Part shown: positions 25,682 through 39,388 of the stretch, in pieces | Layout: each line of letters begins with the position of its first letter | Numbering within the stretch: the first letter of the stretch is position 1 | From: Hedera helix | Taxonomy: Eukaryota; Streptophyta; Magnoliopsida; Apiales; Araliaceae | Direction of reading: 5' to 3' | Length of the DNA stretch: 64,000 bases | Assembly (NCBI GenBank): GCA_947179155.2 | Contig: OX359283.1 | Location: 5,537,764-5,601,763, forward strand | Translations under genes and position numbers: made by a program | The notes under the pieces: model-generated | What the model was told of the DNA's origin: nothing | What the model saw: the letters and a program-made list of their open reading frames with translations, nothing else | Database searches by the model: none

Positions 25682-26506
25682 TGACTAGCTTAAAGAACAC
25701 CAAATGGAGTTTTACTTGTCTGTCAATAGGAGTTCCTAATGTGATAATAGTACAAGTAATTATTGGACTTGAGATCATCATAGTATCTTATGTATGATGA
25801 GTTATACTTAGTTATATTCCTTAAGACTCTTTGGGTATATCAAAGGGTATGTTCAAGTATAATAAGTAGTATATAGAGGTAGGTAAATTATTAACAAATG
25901 ATCTACCACTCCTAGTAAAGGAAGAGAATATTCTATGTGATTCGATAAATGACAACTAAGGAGTCATTGGCTAAGGTGGAATAAAAAATAGAAACTCCTT
26001 TATAATTTACATTAATTAGAGTTGTACGTCTAATAATCGAAATACATATAATCAAATAAAATAAGACTTGATAGAAACTCTGTGTCTTATATTTGATTGG
26101 GACATTATATGGTAGAAGAATTGAATTGTACAACAAATATTTACAGATTAGGTTCTTTGTGTTCAAACCTTGAAATTCATATTATCTGAAAAGTCATTTT
26201 AATATGTTAAAACGCTTCACTCTTATTATAGAATAGATTTATTTATTTATTTTGAATTAAAGAAATTGAATTTATAATAAATAATATTAAAATGGTTCTA
26301 ATTTGTTTATTTTATAATCGGTGTGATATTAAACCTAAAGGGTCACACCGCAAAAGAAAAATATCTATTTTAGAAGTAAGTGTCATAATGGTAATAATAA
26401 ATTAAGTGCATTTAATTTATACTATGGCGATAGAATAAATTAAATAGCTTAATATTTATAATTAAGTATTTTGAAAATACCAAGTATAAATTAATAAATG
26501 GGGTCG

Positions 26507-26507
<1 letters not shown>

Positions 26508-26598
<91 letters not shown>
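26508..26598. repeat. (TTA)n microsatellite
   Basis: About 30 TTA units. The same site in the 5' LTR (14790-14834) has about 15, which shows expansion or contraction after insertion. Confidence 0.95.
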
Positions 26599-26601
<3 letters not shown>

Positions 26602-27031
26602 GTTCCTAAATGGTTTAGAAATTATAATTATTATAATAATTAATTTAGTTCCTAATTAGATTGGGAATTAAAGTTGAACCCTATTCCCAAAGGGTTTAGG
26701 AAAGTTGAACAAGTCTATAAATAAGAGGGGGTTTTGTTATAGATAGGGTTTATTGGAAGTATTATTGTAGAATACTTACAAATTTTATACATCTAAGGAG
26801 AAAGAGAGAGAGAGAGAGAGAAAGAAAGAGAGAGAGAGAAAGAGAGAGAGAATTTGGGGCTAGCCTCCCAAGATCTTGTTGAATCTAAGTTACTTCTTGA
26901 ATTTATATTCCTCTTGGTGAATCACCTTTAGAGGCTACATGCTTGGGTATATAACGTTAATCCGTGGATTTAATTCAAGGAATGCAAAAGATTTAAAGAG
27001 GTGAACTCGTAGTTGATCAAAAGTTGATTGT

Positions 27032-29510
27032 TGTCACACCCCCAAATCCAGGTCCTCTTGACCCCGAATTCAGTGCTAACGGTACTACCTCTTCCTTAAC
27101 ATCCAAACATTTATCAACACTATACTTTATAATAACTCATTTATTTAAAATTTTATAATATCTCTTTTTATTCTAGAATCACAATCTTTACAAATTTCTA
27201 GTATGTCTCAATATTATATACGATATGAGTTCATTCTATTACAATCATTTTAAGTATTTAAACACCCACAATACACACTAACTATTTGTTTAATACACGA
27301 TCATCTTTACTTGTCCAATCTGGACTCATAACTACAACAATCGTTAATTTATTATATGTTTCTTTTTCTTTGTCTTTACCGGCACCTCCATATTGTCTCA
27401 AACTTCTATTGAAATATTTAGTTTTAAAGCAATAATGAGTACGATGGCTTAGCAAGTTTAACAATTAACACATAATACGTAGTTCATATTTAAATCATAC
27501 TTCACATTTTATATATGGATCATGTTTAATCATGCTTTGCATTTATTTATTTACTTTATGCTTATAATGCATCTCAATCTTTCCAAGCTATATAGTTCAT
27601 AAAACACATTGTAACTCGTATCATCAATTGTATATCAATAATTCGTATCATATAACTGCACAAATGCATATTTAAAACCAATTCGAACATACAACAAGTA
27701 CACACATAACAATTATACACATAGCAATAAGTTCTGAAAAACTTGCCTGATAAGCTTATCCGGATTACGCTAATCGTTCGCTTTCTTCATACAACCTTCA
27801 ATTAAACATTTGGCTATCAATTAGTCATGAATGGACTCTATATATTGGTTTACTACACTAACATATTCATTTTATACTCAATTTAACTTTAATTTTCAAA
27901 GAAAACTCGACCCTGACTTGACTTAACTCGACCTAGCCCGTCTGACCCAACCAAGACCAAGCTGGAACGTCCCCGGACATAATGTTCTAGCGATGCAGCA
28001 TTGCCCTATAGTGCAGCGGCGCTAGGCCAAAACTTCAAAAACCCTAACTTTTGGGTTGCTCGACCCTCGATCACTTAAACAGCCATAACTTTCTCATTTC
28101 TTAACTTTTTTGGGTGATTCTTGAGTCTATTCTCATTAGAATTTTTCCATCTACAACTTCTCATTAGATCACAAATCCAAATTCTAAATGAAAGTTGACT
28201 CAAAATCTCTCACAAGGACAAAATAAAAACTAGCTTCATAAAACATTGATTCGATTACTTCAAACTTGATGCCACAAGCATTATTTTGCTAGATCATCAT
28301 GTTTTATGACTCTATAACATTGTAATAAATAACATACATCTTCAAAATAGTGTATACACTTGAGCTTTATAGTTTAGAAAATTATTATAACATCTAGGTT
28401 TTCTTATCTTCAAAAATCATTTTCATTTTCTTATCAAAACATACTTTACTTCTTGAAATCATTAGAAATTCATTTCAACTCCCCTTTTGTTCATTCAAAA
28501 TAGGTTAATCTTATAACTTATAAATCTACACATATAACCTTTGTGGATCTACAAATCATTCAATCAACACAAGTTTGTCTACTTTAAAACAACTCTCATA
28601 AAATTAGGTCTTTATACAGAACCATGATCTTCTTCTTATTTATCACACATCAAAATAATGTTTAACCATAAACTCTTTTAGACTTACCTAAAATACATAA
28701 ATCATACTAGTTATAGTTTTGAAAATCAATATATAACCAATTTTTTACATATTCATAACCATCTTATTCTCATTATTAGCTTATTAAACCACAATAAACA
28801 TAGAGCACATATACTCCAACCTTTATCATCCTTATTCCTTAAAACCCCTCCATGGTTTCTCTTCATAACATTAACTCCCATAACAACCAAACATTTACTC
28901 AAATAAAACAATACTAAGATTGTAAACCAAGGCTTTCAAGTGTAGAAAATTTTTAAACCTCTTATGAAGATCCTTCTCTTCCTTGCTAGTTGATAATATG
29001 GCTAGACCACCATCTTCTTCCTCCTTGGTTATAGACCCTCTCCCAAACCTTCTAGGTATTATTCTCTCAAATGCTCTCTATTATTGGTGGAAGAAAAGAG
29101 ATATACAATCTCTTCTCTCAACTCAAAGAACTTTATCTACAACTCCTATAACTCTCAAGCACTCAACTTTCTCTCTACAATTTTGGTGTAGACAACCAAC
29201 AATGCTAAACTCTTGTACTAAAGAACTAAGGCTCTATTTATAGGCCTCTAAATCTATACATATACAATGTATATCTATACATTTCTACTAATACTTGCAT
29301 CCATCCTAGATCCACAATTTTAGGGAAATGATGGGTTATGTGAGAATTTTAGGGAATTTGACTACCATGAATGACTCCTATCAACTTGACTAAAAGCAAC
29401 ATAGATGGCTGAGTGCAAATAAGCAACATAACACCAACACACAACTCCTAGTGGACCCTCTCTTTCCCAATTTCGGTTTTTGGGTTATTTTCCTCCCAAA
29501 ATTGATTTTC

Positions 29511-29584
<74 letters not shown>

Positions 29585-31095
29585 GACCACATTTGACTTT
29601 TTAAATGATTGGGCTAGTAAATCCAGCTCTCATTGGGCTAGACACATTAAAACATTAGGCCACATTACAATTTTGTACAAGTTTTGCTAGCATTACTAAA
29701 TATTGGGCTTGTTTACTTTTCATACTTGGACTATCATTTAATTCACCTTGGGCTTGCTACATTACTTCACTTGGGCTAGTTTATAATACTCCCACATACA
29801 CACAAGTATAAATTAATTGAGCTTAATTTAATTCCCACTTGAATTACTCAAGTAACCAAGCACTTGAGCTTGTTTACATATATTAATTGGACCACCTCAC
29901 AATTACTAACAAGGTTTACCAATATTAAAGCATTGGGCTTGTTTCATTCCATTATTGAACTACATTACCAATACATACACATTAAAGGATTGGGCTAACT
30001 TTATGCTAGGGTTGTGCTCTTATCCTAGACTAACTTAACTTCCATACAATACTTACAAGTATTAGAAAGCTTGGGCTACCATTTGATTTAAATTGCTCTA
30101 CACTTGAGCTACTAATTTAAATCATCATTAAACTTCTCTTCATTTAAGACGTTGGGCTTTAAAACCCTAGCTATAACGCTTGGATCAATGACTAAATTGG
30201 GCCTCCTACACTATCAAACCCAAGGTTCAATTTGAACTTAGTTGATTTAAGTAACTTGGGCTTTATTCCCTAATTCATTGGGCTTTTCAGTAAATTTCCA
30301 TTAGCTTCTATCCATAATAGGTTGACATTTTAATTCAACACTTAGACTTATAATTAATCATTACTCTTGGGCTAGTTGATTAGACTTAATTAAATACCAA
30401 CACAAGACCTAGATTATAACTTTCCCATTTATTATATTGGGTTATCTTGAATCCATTATTGGACTCTACTCTTTAACTTGATAATTAAGTTAATCACTTA
30501 ATTAATTAACTCCTTAATATTGTCATTCATGACAACATTCTAGCTTTTCTACTTACTAACATAACTTAGATCATGTATCATTTAATTAACTTAACTAATT
30601 GTATAGTATGGCTTTCTTTTTGGTTTCATATTCAAACTAATTAATTTATTAGTTTTATTGAGTATTAAATTACTTTACTCATCTTGTTTGGCTAAAACTA
30701 TATCTACCACAAACCTATATATATATACCTGTACGTCACTGCAACTATACCTTCATTCTTTCTCTTTCCATCGGTGAAAAGGTTATAACCCTAACAATTA
30801 CGAATTTTCGTAATTTCTTCAAAAGCTTTATAGCATTCTCCTTCAAAAGCTTTATAGCATTCTTCTTTTCTCCAAATTTAGATTTTGTATCTTAACCTTA
30901 ATCGTGTTCGATTATATATATATACGCACACACATCCTCACTCCACTGCAAAGGTTATAACCCTAACATGTTAATTTTTGTAATTCCTTCAAAAGTTGTG
31001 TAGAATTTTTCTTTTCTCCAAATCTTGGTTTTGCATCTTAACCTTATTCGCGTTCAATTCTATTTTCAAACCTCATAAAAATCCAGGAAATTACA
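27032..31095 (-). repeat. Gypsy solo LTR nested in the copia 3' LTR, 4.06 kb
   Basis: The LTR begins TGTCACACCCCCAAATCC and ends AAATTACA. It is flanked by ATTGT (27027-27031) and ATTAT (31096-31100), a 5 bp duplication with one change. After its removal the copia LTR reads continuously (GTTGATTGT then CTTTGAAGG). Internal features include a (TTA)n(AT)n run at 29512-29584 and a duplicated segment at 30770-31040 (TTATAACCCTAACA...CTTCAAAAG). A variant of the micro-frame (GAGKDKEKE) reads at about 27375-27350 without an early stop. Confidence 0.85.
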
Positions 31096-31258
31096 ATTAT
31101 CTTTGAAGGTGTAATTTTTATCCTTCCTCAATTAATAAGTATCGCATAAGGTAGATCTTGAGTAATTGCAGAAAAATTTTAAATTTAATTTTTGCCATAT
31201 TTTCGCTTTATATTACAATTTGATTGTATGTCTATGATTTTTTGTAACTCACAGATTG

Positions 31259-31487
31259 CTGAAGTGATGTCGAAAGAGTGTCGAAGCCTTCTCCATTTTC
31301 TTTCTTCGCATATTTATTTGGTCTAAAGAGAAGAGAGAGGGTTTGGCTGAAGTGGGCCTCCTTAGTTACTGATGGTGAAATAGGGCTCTTTCACTAATTG
31401 GGTGTTGATGGAGTGTCGAAAGCCATATGTAATTAGAAACATATGAAGACACTTCTTTAGGTGTTGATGCTTTTTATCAGTAGTTGT
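31259..31487. other. Older sequence between insertions
   Basis: This is the right flank of the copia insertion and continues from 13573. It has the phrase GTGTCGAA twice. I see no gene. Confidence 0.4.
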
Positions 31488-32415
31488 TGTAATGGTATGG
31501 AAATTACAATGTTGTAAAATATGATAATTAATTAATGGAAATTAAATTTTCAACTGTTACAAGTGTTTTGGGACAAGCTATGCATGGAGTATTTGATGGT
31601 GGAATTAAATTTGAGCCTAATGAAACAAGTTTGGATTAAAAAATGATTTGAAATGGATTTAAATTAAGCAAGTATGGATTTAATGGTAATTAAATTTTCT
31701 AGAGAATTTGACAAAAGGTCATAATGCCCTTGACATCTTATGATATGGCAAGTATGTCCTAGAATGGTGAAATGATAACATTATCCTTAATTATTAAAGG
31801 GAAATGGCATAATTATCCCTAACCATGCAAGAGTTAAAACTAACTATGGTAAGTTAGTTGCTAGAGATTATACAAGTCATATATTGGTATATATCAAGTA
31901 AACTTAGCTCATTTTCACTTCCCCATTCGAAGTTATCAGCAAAAGAGTGAAAAGAGAAGAGAAAAGGCTAGGGTTTAATAAGAACTTGCAAGAGATTCGA
32001 GGAAAAGAGTTCAAGACAAGTGAAACAAGTTGCCAAAGTGGATCATCCATCATTATCTAGCTTTGTAGCAAGAAGAAGAAGAGCCATAAGAAGGTAACAA
32101 GTTGATCAAGCCTTAAGATTTGATATTTATGTGCTTAAATGCAAAAATAAATGAAGTCATGCATGTGACGCCCCAAATTCGGGTCTCATATACCCGGATC
32201 CGGTCATCACGATCCAATACAAACATCCACCTCTAAACAACATACAATAACTAAATGAGGAATAATAAACATATGTTGTTCATTCAAAAGGTGTTAATAG
32301 TCCCAAGATACGATAACCTTACACAAAAGTACACAAATACCCTTAATAAAGTACTTAGGGTTTATATTACATAACAAGTAATTTAGTTAACTAAAAGGCT
32401 GCATCCAGAAGCCTA

Positions 32416-32465
32416 TCACTTCATCTTTCCCTTACCCTTGTTCTTCCCAGAAGTCTCGGGTTGCA
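32416..32465 (-). other. LTR micro-frame PETSGKNKGKGKMK, minus strand
   Basis: An acceptor-like TTATTGCAG ends at 32466 on the minus strand. After two bases the frame encodes QPETSGKNKGKGKMK and stops at TGA (32418-32416). A GAGC/GCTC hairpin lies just before it at about 32497-32513. Confidence 0.6.
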
Positions 32466-33369
32466 CTGCAATAAGGTTTCATGATATAGCAAGGGTGAGC
32501 CACTAGTTTGCTCCACAAGTTTAAATAATAACAAAAAATAATATATCATGAATGAAAGGGAATAGCTAAACAATTCAACAATATGAATAACATAAGCAGG
32601 AATAATGATTTGTTTTTAGATTCAAGATAATCAAATAGACTATGAACTATAAATATCCACTGGAGTCAATAGCAGATTGACCCAATGGTTACTACCAGAA
32701 ATATGTACCCGAGGGGATCAGCCTCAGTACAATATGTATATGCATAACATTTAATTTTTGTGTTTTGTACCTGATATTAGATACAGGGTACTCCCCTATA
32801 ATAAAGGGGTGTTCATAATAGTCTAAGAATCCGCATCTTCAATAATTTGGATAGCTTTTAAAATCTTTAGCATAAATGTCTAGCCAAACAATGGCTTAGA
32901 CCTACTTTGAACAGTTCTTTAAACAGTAGAACATTAAATAAGGTACAAGTCAAAGACTGTACAAGATTAAGTACACCAAGTGCGAATAACAATAATATCG
33001 ATGTGGAATAATTGTAAAGTAATTAAACCACTCAAAGCATACTTTGAATTACAGTTCAAGCTTAAATAAATAATTTGCTCAATGAAATGAGTTTAGAGAT
33101 AAGGAACTTGCTTGTCTGCTCAGTTACAATTAATGTCTAGCTTTAACTAACTGGCTTTGAAAGACCTAACATTAATAAAGTTGGTCTAATAATTAGTACG
33201 GCGTATTTGTACAACTATACACTCACTAAGGAACTTATCTACCACGCATAAGTACTAACACATAATTTTCATCAGTCAAAACAATATCATTAACCTTATA
33301 GACCTTCAATCAAATTAGGTTAATAATTTAATAAGTTAGAAAATATTTTTCTTAAGCATTGGACACTTA

Positions 33370-34050
33370 TTAAACCTTTAAACAACTTATTACAATTGTT
33401 TAATTAAAGCATAATTAAATTTCAATTATTTTATTAACTCAATCTCTATTTAATTACTATTTAATCTTGATTAAATAAAAATTAATTAATTAACTTTAGT
33501 TATTATTTAAAATAAATAATAACTAATTGTACTTACTTATTATTTAATAATAATTAAATAATAAATAATTATTGATTTAATTTTAACCTTCCTTAATTTA
33601 TTATTAATCAACTAATAATTAACTAAGTAATTAACCTCACTTATTATTTAATTTAAGGAAATTAAATAATAGTTTACTAATTTTATCCTCTTTAATTATT
33701 ATTTAATTAATTTTAATTATTATCTAAGGTTAAATAATAATCAATTTATTTATCCTTATTTATTATTTAAATTAAATAATAAATTATTAATCTAATAACT
33801 TAATCATTATTTAATGCTAATTAAATAATAATTAATTACTTAATTATCTTTATTTATTATTTAATAATATTTATAAAAAAAATAATTAATTTACAAATTT
33901 TTATCTCTCTTTAATTATTATTTAATAGGAATTTAATAATAATTGTTAATTTATCATCTTTATTTATTATTAACATTTTAAATAATAAATAATTAATAAA
34001 ATCTTTATTTATTTAACTTAACCATAAATTTAGCTAACTAGATTAATATT
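33370..34050. repeat. AT-rich palindrome zone of the LTR
   Basis: Dozens of self-complementary words such as ATTATTTAAT with ATTAAATAATAAT follow one another. Equivalent zones are at 45250-45860 and 55150-55760. There is no coding content. Confidence 0.75.
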
Positions 34051-36647
34051 TAAAATATTTAAATATTAAACTTAATGAAAAATATCATCTCAAATATCAT
34101 TTTTGTATTATTATTATTTTTATTTAAATTTTAAATTAATTTTTAAACATTTAAATTAATAATAAATATGCAGAATGGCAAACTTGTAAATAATCTGAAA
34201 ACTGATCCGAGGGCAATTTTATAATTACGCAGAAAAATGAACGAATGGGCAATATTGTAATTTCCCCGGAAGCTGGCTCCCGCGCATTGCGCGAGCCTAA
34301 CACCAACAGGCCCCAAAACGATGCCATTTTGAAGAACTCGCAGTCGACTTCCGCGCGTAATGCGCGGAGTAAGTTTTCCTTATGCCAAACGACGTCGTTT
34401 TGACTCCGCGTTCGCGGCTAACATGTCTGCGCACATTGCGCGGCCAGTTCTAATTTTTCTCCCTTTCAGCAGAATGTGAACAGTGTCCGACAATACACAC
34501 TTTAATAAAAATTATACTATCAAGTAAGCTTTAAATCCTCAATAAATATCCAAAAAAAATTACCAATCACTTAATATCAATTTATAACATGAAAATTTAA
34601 TTTTTCATGATTTAATATCATTTTTTTTTTATAAAAATTTTTACATCACATAAACTACCATAAATCATAACTTTTTGTGTATAACTCCATTTTGAGTGAT
34701 TCAAACTTTGTTTTTCTCATAATTTAATGTTCTATAATATTAGAACATCAAACCTAAGTTTTATAAAAATATTTTATGTCATAAATTCCAAGACTTGTTT
34801 ACACACTACTAAACACATGTTTTTAGCATACAATTCATACCAAAATACAAACCAAGCATATTAAACTCAAGCATGACATAAATATTACTACTACACATTA
34901 TTAACTATATTAATATGTTTATACTCACATGTTGGTTTATTTTATTTCAAAATAAAAACTAGATTTAGAATAACCATTACCTTGATTTAATGGTTATTTT
35001 TCTTTTTCTTCCAAAATAGGTGGTGAAAAAAGATGACATGAACCAAGAACTCCTTCTCTTGGTAATTTTGCTGTCAAATATATTTTTTTACACTCTCAAA
35101 TGCTCTCTAGCTCTCTTGAAAATAAAAGATGATAAATGACAAATAAAAGCTACTAAATTATAAGTATATTTACAATGGGCATAGATATAAAATCTATATC
35201 TATCAAAATACCATCACGAGGGTAGTTGGAGACTTGTGCAAGAAATTTAGGCCAAGGACTAAGTTGGTGAAAAGAGGGATGGTGTTAATGTACAAAAAAA
35301 ATAAAACAAGCAACCATTTATTAAATAAATGAAAAATAAACTAAAATATAAACAAAAAATCATTTTTCTCTTTCTCTCCCAAGCATGCTCGGCTGATGGA
35401 CAAACTTTTGTCCCAAAAAGTTTGTCATCTCCATTTTACTTTAATAAATAATTAGTTATATAAAGTATTTTTCAAGTGGGCCAAACATTGGACTTTGTTT
35501 TAATTTCTTTTGGACTTCATTTAAATTGTTTGGGCTACTAATTTGCCAAGTTTTATTATTCTTCACTTGGGCTACTAATTGATCCATGTTGGGCTAATTT
35601 AATAATTTACACATTAATTATTCAATCCATCATTAAATAAATAATTAGATTGAATAAATAATTAAATATACTAACCCATTAGTATTAAATTACTAAATGG
35701 ATTAATAAATATTACTGTTAATATTTTACATTATTTACATTAATTTAATAATCATATTAATTAATTTATTATATTTAGTTAACTCATTATATTCAATTTA
35801 ATTAAATATTTAATTAATAGGAAACTTATCCATTATTTTGATATTAAAACTTTAGGGTTTGTTCACTAATTTAATTAACATATTAGTGACCCCCCTTTAA
35901 TTAATTCTAGCAATTAATCACATAATCATTTAATCACGTAATTAATTAATCACATAAAAAGATTTAAATAATCTCGTAAAACTAACTCGTTAGAAATTAA
36001 ATTAATCATTTAATTAATAATGACGTGAAAATTCTAAGACATTACAATGCAAGTATCTTTGATTATATGTGTAAAGTATGTGACTTATGTGCTTCCTGTT
36101 GGTATTTGATGAAAACCCTAAGCTCAAGAGTAGTATATTAAAGGTAGTGCATTATTCATGTATGAATACAAACTATAAATCATGATTTAATTGGTGATCA
36201 AGTGTTATATGTTGTAATATATGATGGAAATCAAGTTGAAAGTGTTAAATATGCTTGACATATGCATGATATCTTGCTAGATAGCCTATAAGAGGTGTTG
36301 AAGGTTGAGAAGTATGTTTTGTTTAAGGAGATTGCAATATTAGGCTAGGATTTGTGATTAAACCAAATCATAATCTGTAAAGTATTTTGGGAGATGCATG
36401 TAGAAGTTACACAAGCATAAAAAGTTGCTAAATGTGTATATGTTCATGTATATGAAGTGTAGAGTTAATAACACAAAGGTGGTGCAAGTTTCAAGTTATG
36501 AAAATTTGACAAAATGCAAACAATGTGTGATTTTTGGCCATTTAGTGTAATTAAAGATCAAACGAGGCCAAACATGTAAGTTTTGTGTATATACATGTAT
36601 TAGAATCTAATTGGAAGTCATTTGGTTCGTATGGCGACAATTTTCCA

Positions 36648-36864
36648 TCTATAATATAAAACAGAGCGGCTCAAATCCCAAGGTTTCAACATTCAACGGC
36701 CTCAAATCAATTTAGCCTTTAACATCCAACAGTCTAAAATCATTTAGGGCTTCATCATCGAACAATCATTAATCTATCTCTCATCCCCCCCCCCCCAAAT
36801 TTAATATCTTTTAAAAAAATCTATTCACTCACATTTCTCGCTCAAATCAAATTCACCACTGCAC

Positions 36865-36917
<53 letters not shown>

Positions 36918-37923
36918 AACAACAACTACTACTACTACTACTACTAATAATAATAATAATTATTATTATTATTATTATTATTATAATAAAATAAAAAAAT
37001 TACGCGTAAACAACTGAGTCACCCTTTTATTATTATTAGACTTCTTTTTTTCTGTTTTTCGGGTATTGCGGTCAGTATATTTTCACATGCAAATTGATTT
37101 GGGCAGAAAATTACAGGGACAATTCAGATTCATTCTAATTGATTTGTAAGTTATTTTAGGTTGCAAAGAGTCTTTAGGTAGTAGAGTATTTTTAGAATTT
37201 TAATTTACGTCGTGCTTTCAAGCACGGGCAATTACGTGTCATCTCTTTGGTGTTTTTGCGGGCTATATTGAGAGCAACTATTGTAGTAGGCTCTAACTCG
37301 TAGTATGGGAATCTTTTGTCCTATTTCAAGAAAAAATATAGAATAAAAAATGTTATGGTGATGCGATTTAGTTGAAGTTATGACAATACTTTTTTGTTTG
37401 GACTTAGATGACTCATTTTATACTTTTGGGTATATATGCAAAAGCATTTATTTTGGATTTTTACATTTTTTTTTCTCATTGGATCCCACCAAATGGCTTG
37501 CAGTACTACCATTTTTCCACATGAAATATTGTTCATGGATTATATTGATCGATTGTTAGAGATACTAGAGGCAAATAAATGTTGTCAAACTTCTCATTCG
37601 TTTTGTCAATAAAGGAGGTGTGTGGGATACCCCAAAATACTATATTACACAAATTTGAACCAGCCATCGTCAATCAATTAATTGCTCAAACCTGCCAAGA
37701 ACTAATTTTAAGTTGGGAATGAGTAGCACATTAATGTTTGCCTCAAAAAGAAACTATGACTAGATTGAGTATCAATCTTTTTGTATTAATGGTTGGACTC
37801 TCAGTTCTATTATGAAACTGAGAGTTTCACAACAGTTTTAAATTTTTCAATCTAGAAATATTGGATACGGTACTCACCTGTTATATTAGTTGCACCGTGC
37901 CTTCAGGCACGGGTTATCCCTAG
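36648..37923 (+). mobile_element. Non-autonomous Helitron, 1.28 kb
   Basis: The 5' end is TCTATAATATAAAAC directly after an A (36647), and the 3' end is CTAG (37920-37923) directly before a T (37924), the A/T target of Helitrons. A hairpin CCGTGCC-TTCA-GGCACGG (37895-37912) ends seven bases before CTAG. There are no inverted terminal repeats and no target duplication. Inside are ATA/ACT microsatellites (36867-36985) and a second terminal-like hairpin at 37211-37226. No Rep/helicase frame is present, so it depends on another element. It lies inside the solo LTR at 31488-39612. Confidence 0.9.
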
Positions 37924-38234
37924 TTTTAAACGTTTTAAAATGTTCGCCGACGTCCAAAATGAAATCTTTGGGAAAATAAGGCCAATTTATTATTTTTAAA
38001 TATTTTGAAGGCTCATAAAAGTCAAATACATGTTATATGTGCTATGTGAAGTGTTGAAATCAAGTTTTACAAACAAGGGCAAAAAATAGCATGGATTTTT
38101 TAAAGAAATTTTTTTTAGAAAAACCAGAACTGCGTCGGGGAGCAGTTATTTGAACTGGAAACTACGTCGGGGTGCAATGCTGCTAAAGGAGCTCGTTGGG
38201 ACAAAAGCAAGGGGCGTCAGGGCGAAGTATGGCC

Positions 38235-38292
38235 GAGAAGATCTCGCGGCCAGCGAGATCTTCTAGGCAAAACATCTCGCTGGGGCGAGATG
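38235..38292. repeat. Two adjacent perfect hairpins in LTR
   Basis: AGAAGATCTCGC and GCGAGATCTTCT form a 12 bp stem around GGCCA (38235-38263). ACATCTCGC and GCGAGATGT form a 9 bp stem around TGGG (38271-38292). GTACTGTTCACAG follows, and a GAACAGT/CTGTTCAC word also accompanies the GC-rich sites in the other LTRs. Confidence 0.9.
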
Positions 38293-39337
38293 TACTGTTC
38301 ACAGAGAATAAATTTTTATTTTAAGTCCAAAATAAAATGTTTTGGTATTAAATGATGAAAACATATATGTAAGCCATAAATTGATTAAAATGATCAATAT
38401 GGTAGATGTTAAGGATAAATAAACAATGTGTTATGTGTTAAGGGTTATGTATAGCTAAAGGGTAGCTTATTTAGCAAGTTATGGCATGCATATGTATATA
38501 ACTAATGCATGAACCCGTATTATTATTATTATGTAGGACTCAATCGGGATAAAATTTTATCAATTGAGATAGACGAGGACAAAGGCAAGTCTCTAATTGA
38601 ACATCCATTTATAGTTCATTGTATAATCATTCATGTTATGCACTCATATGATCATGTAAAGTTCATTTGCTATTGAATTGCTTTGAAAAGGTCGATATCA
38701 CTCTTGATTCCGGCTAGACACATATGATGATACATGTTGTATTCAGATGCTTATTGTTATATACCCCAATCCACATTGTTGTGGTGCGGATTCTACGATA
38801 TGCTGTAACAGAACAACCCTGATAAAGGGAATTAAAGTATAAAGCAAATATATTTTTATAGCATGGTTGCGTCGCTAGATGTTATGTTGTGCACAATATA
38901 AACGTACAATGGGCTGATCACCCAGAGTACACATCTAATTGGAACAGCAGTCTTATGACTAACCGGGGCAATATTAGTCTTAATCATTAATATTATTCTA
39001 AACGCGTTCATGGTCTTGTGACCGTACAACAATTGAATTTCATGTTTTCAGTTAACCATGTAAAGTTTATGTTATACTTTTCATGTTCATTCATTGAACC
39101 GTCATTGAAAATAATCCAGCTCATTGTATTTTAATCAACTTATTGAAAATGTTCCAGTTTATGGATGTTGATTCAGCTACTGTGAATAATTCAGTTTATT
39201 GTAAATAATTCAGTTATTTGAAAATGATTTTTATTCATCATTCTGAAATATCATGTCATCATGTGTTTATGCATTTGTTGAGCTATTTTATGCTCACTCT
39301 TACTTTTAATCATGATATTTCAACTAAATCTGAGCAG

Positions 39338-39388
39338 GTCGAGGGGTCGGGTATTGATAAAGGAAAGGGAAAAGCTAGCAAACAGTGA
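39338..39388 (+). other. LTR micro-frame IDKGKGKASKQ, plus strand
   Basis: It follows CTGAGCAG (acceptor-like) and reads VEGSGIDKGKGKASKQ with a TGA at 39386-39388. It is the most divergent of the clear copies, but SG, DKGKGK and an early stop are all kept. Confidence 0.55.

Larger units (their letters stand above)
13579..31253 (+). mobile_element. Decayed Ty1/copia element, invaded by at least four later insertions
   Basis: The element is bounded by two related LTRs and a perfect 5 bp duplication GATTG (13574-13578 and 31254-31258). The inner order is primer-binding site, gag, zinc knuckle, integrase, reverse transcriptase, RNase H, which is the copia order, on the plus strand. It has been enlarged to 17.7 kb by solo LTRs at 16182-17721, 20271-23256 and 27032-31095 and by a retroposon at 24896-25134. 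Each of these has its own duplication. The LTR start reads TTAAAG rather than TG, so the terminal TG was lost or altered. Confidence 0.85.
24862..31253 (+). repeat. 3' LTR of the copia element, split by two insertions
   Basis: The LTR is in three pieces: 24862 to 24895, 25135 to 27031 and 31101 to 31253. It matches the 5' LTR, including AATCACATTTGATGTGATCAAG and the terminal segment GCATAAGRTAGATCTT. It differs by a 176 bp tandem duplication (25330-25681), a (TTA)n run twice as long (26508-26598) and a GA-rich run at 26801-26850. A purine stretch GTGGAAG precedes it as the polypurine tract. Confidence 0.8.
32164..36046 (-). repeat. Gypsy solo LTR, 3.88 kb
   Basis: The LTR begins TGTGACGCCCCAAATTCGGG and ends AAGACATTACA, with a perfect 5 bp duplication ATGCA (32159-32163 and 36047-36051). 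It aligns along its whole length with the LTRs of the intact element at 44004, including the AT-rich palindrome zone (33370-34050) and the GC-rich palindromes (34270-34450). Its divergence is obvious by eye, so it is an older member of that family. Confidence 0.92.

Noticed and set aside
29451..29690. 79-codon frame with a long Tyr run
   Set aside because: It reads through a TTA/AT microsatellite.
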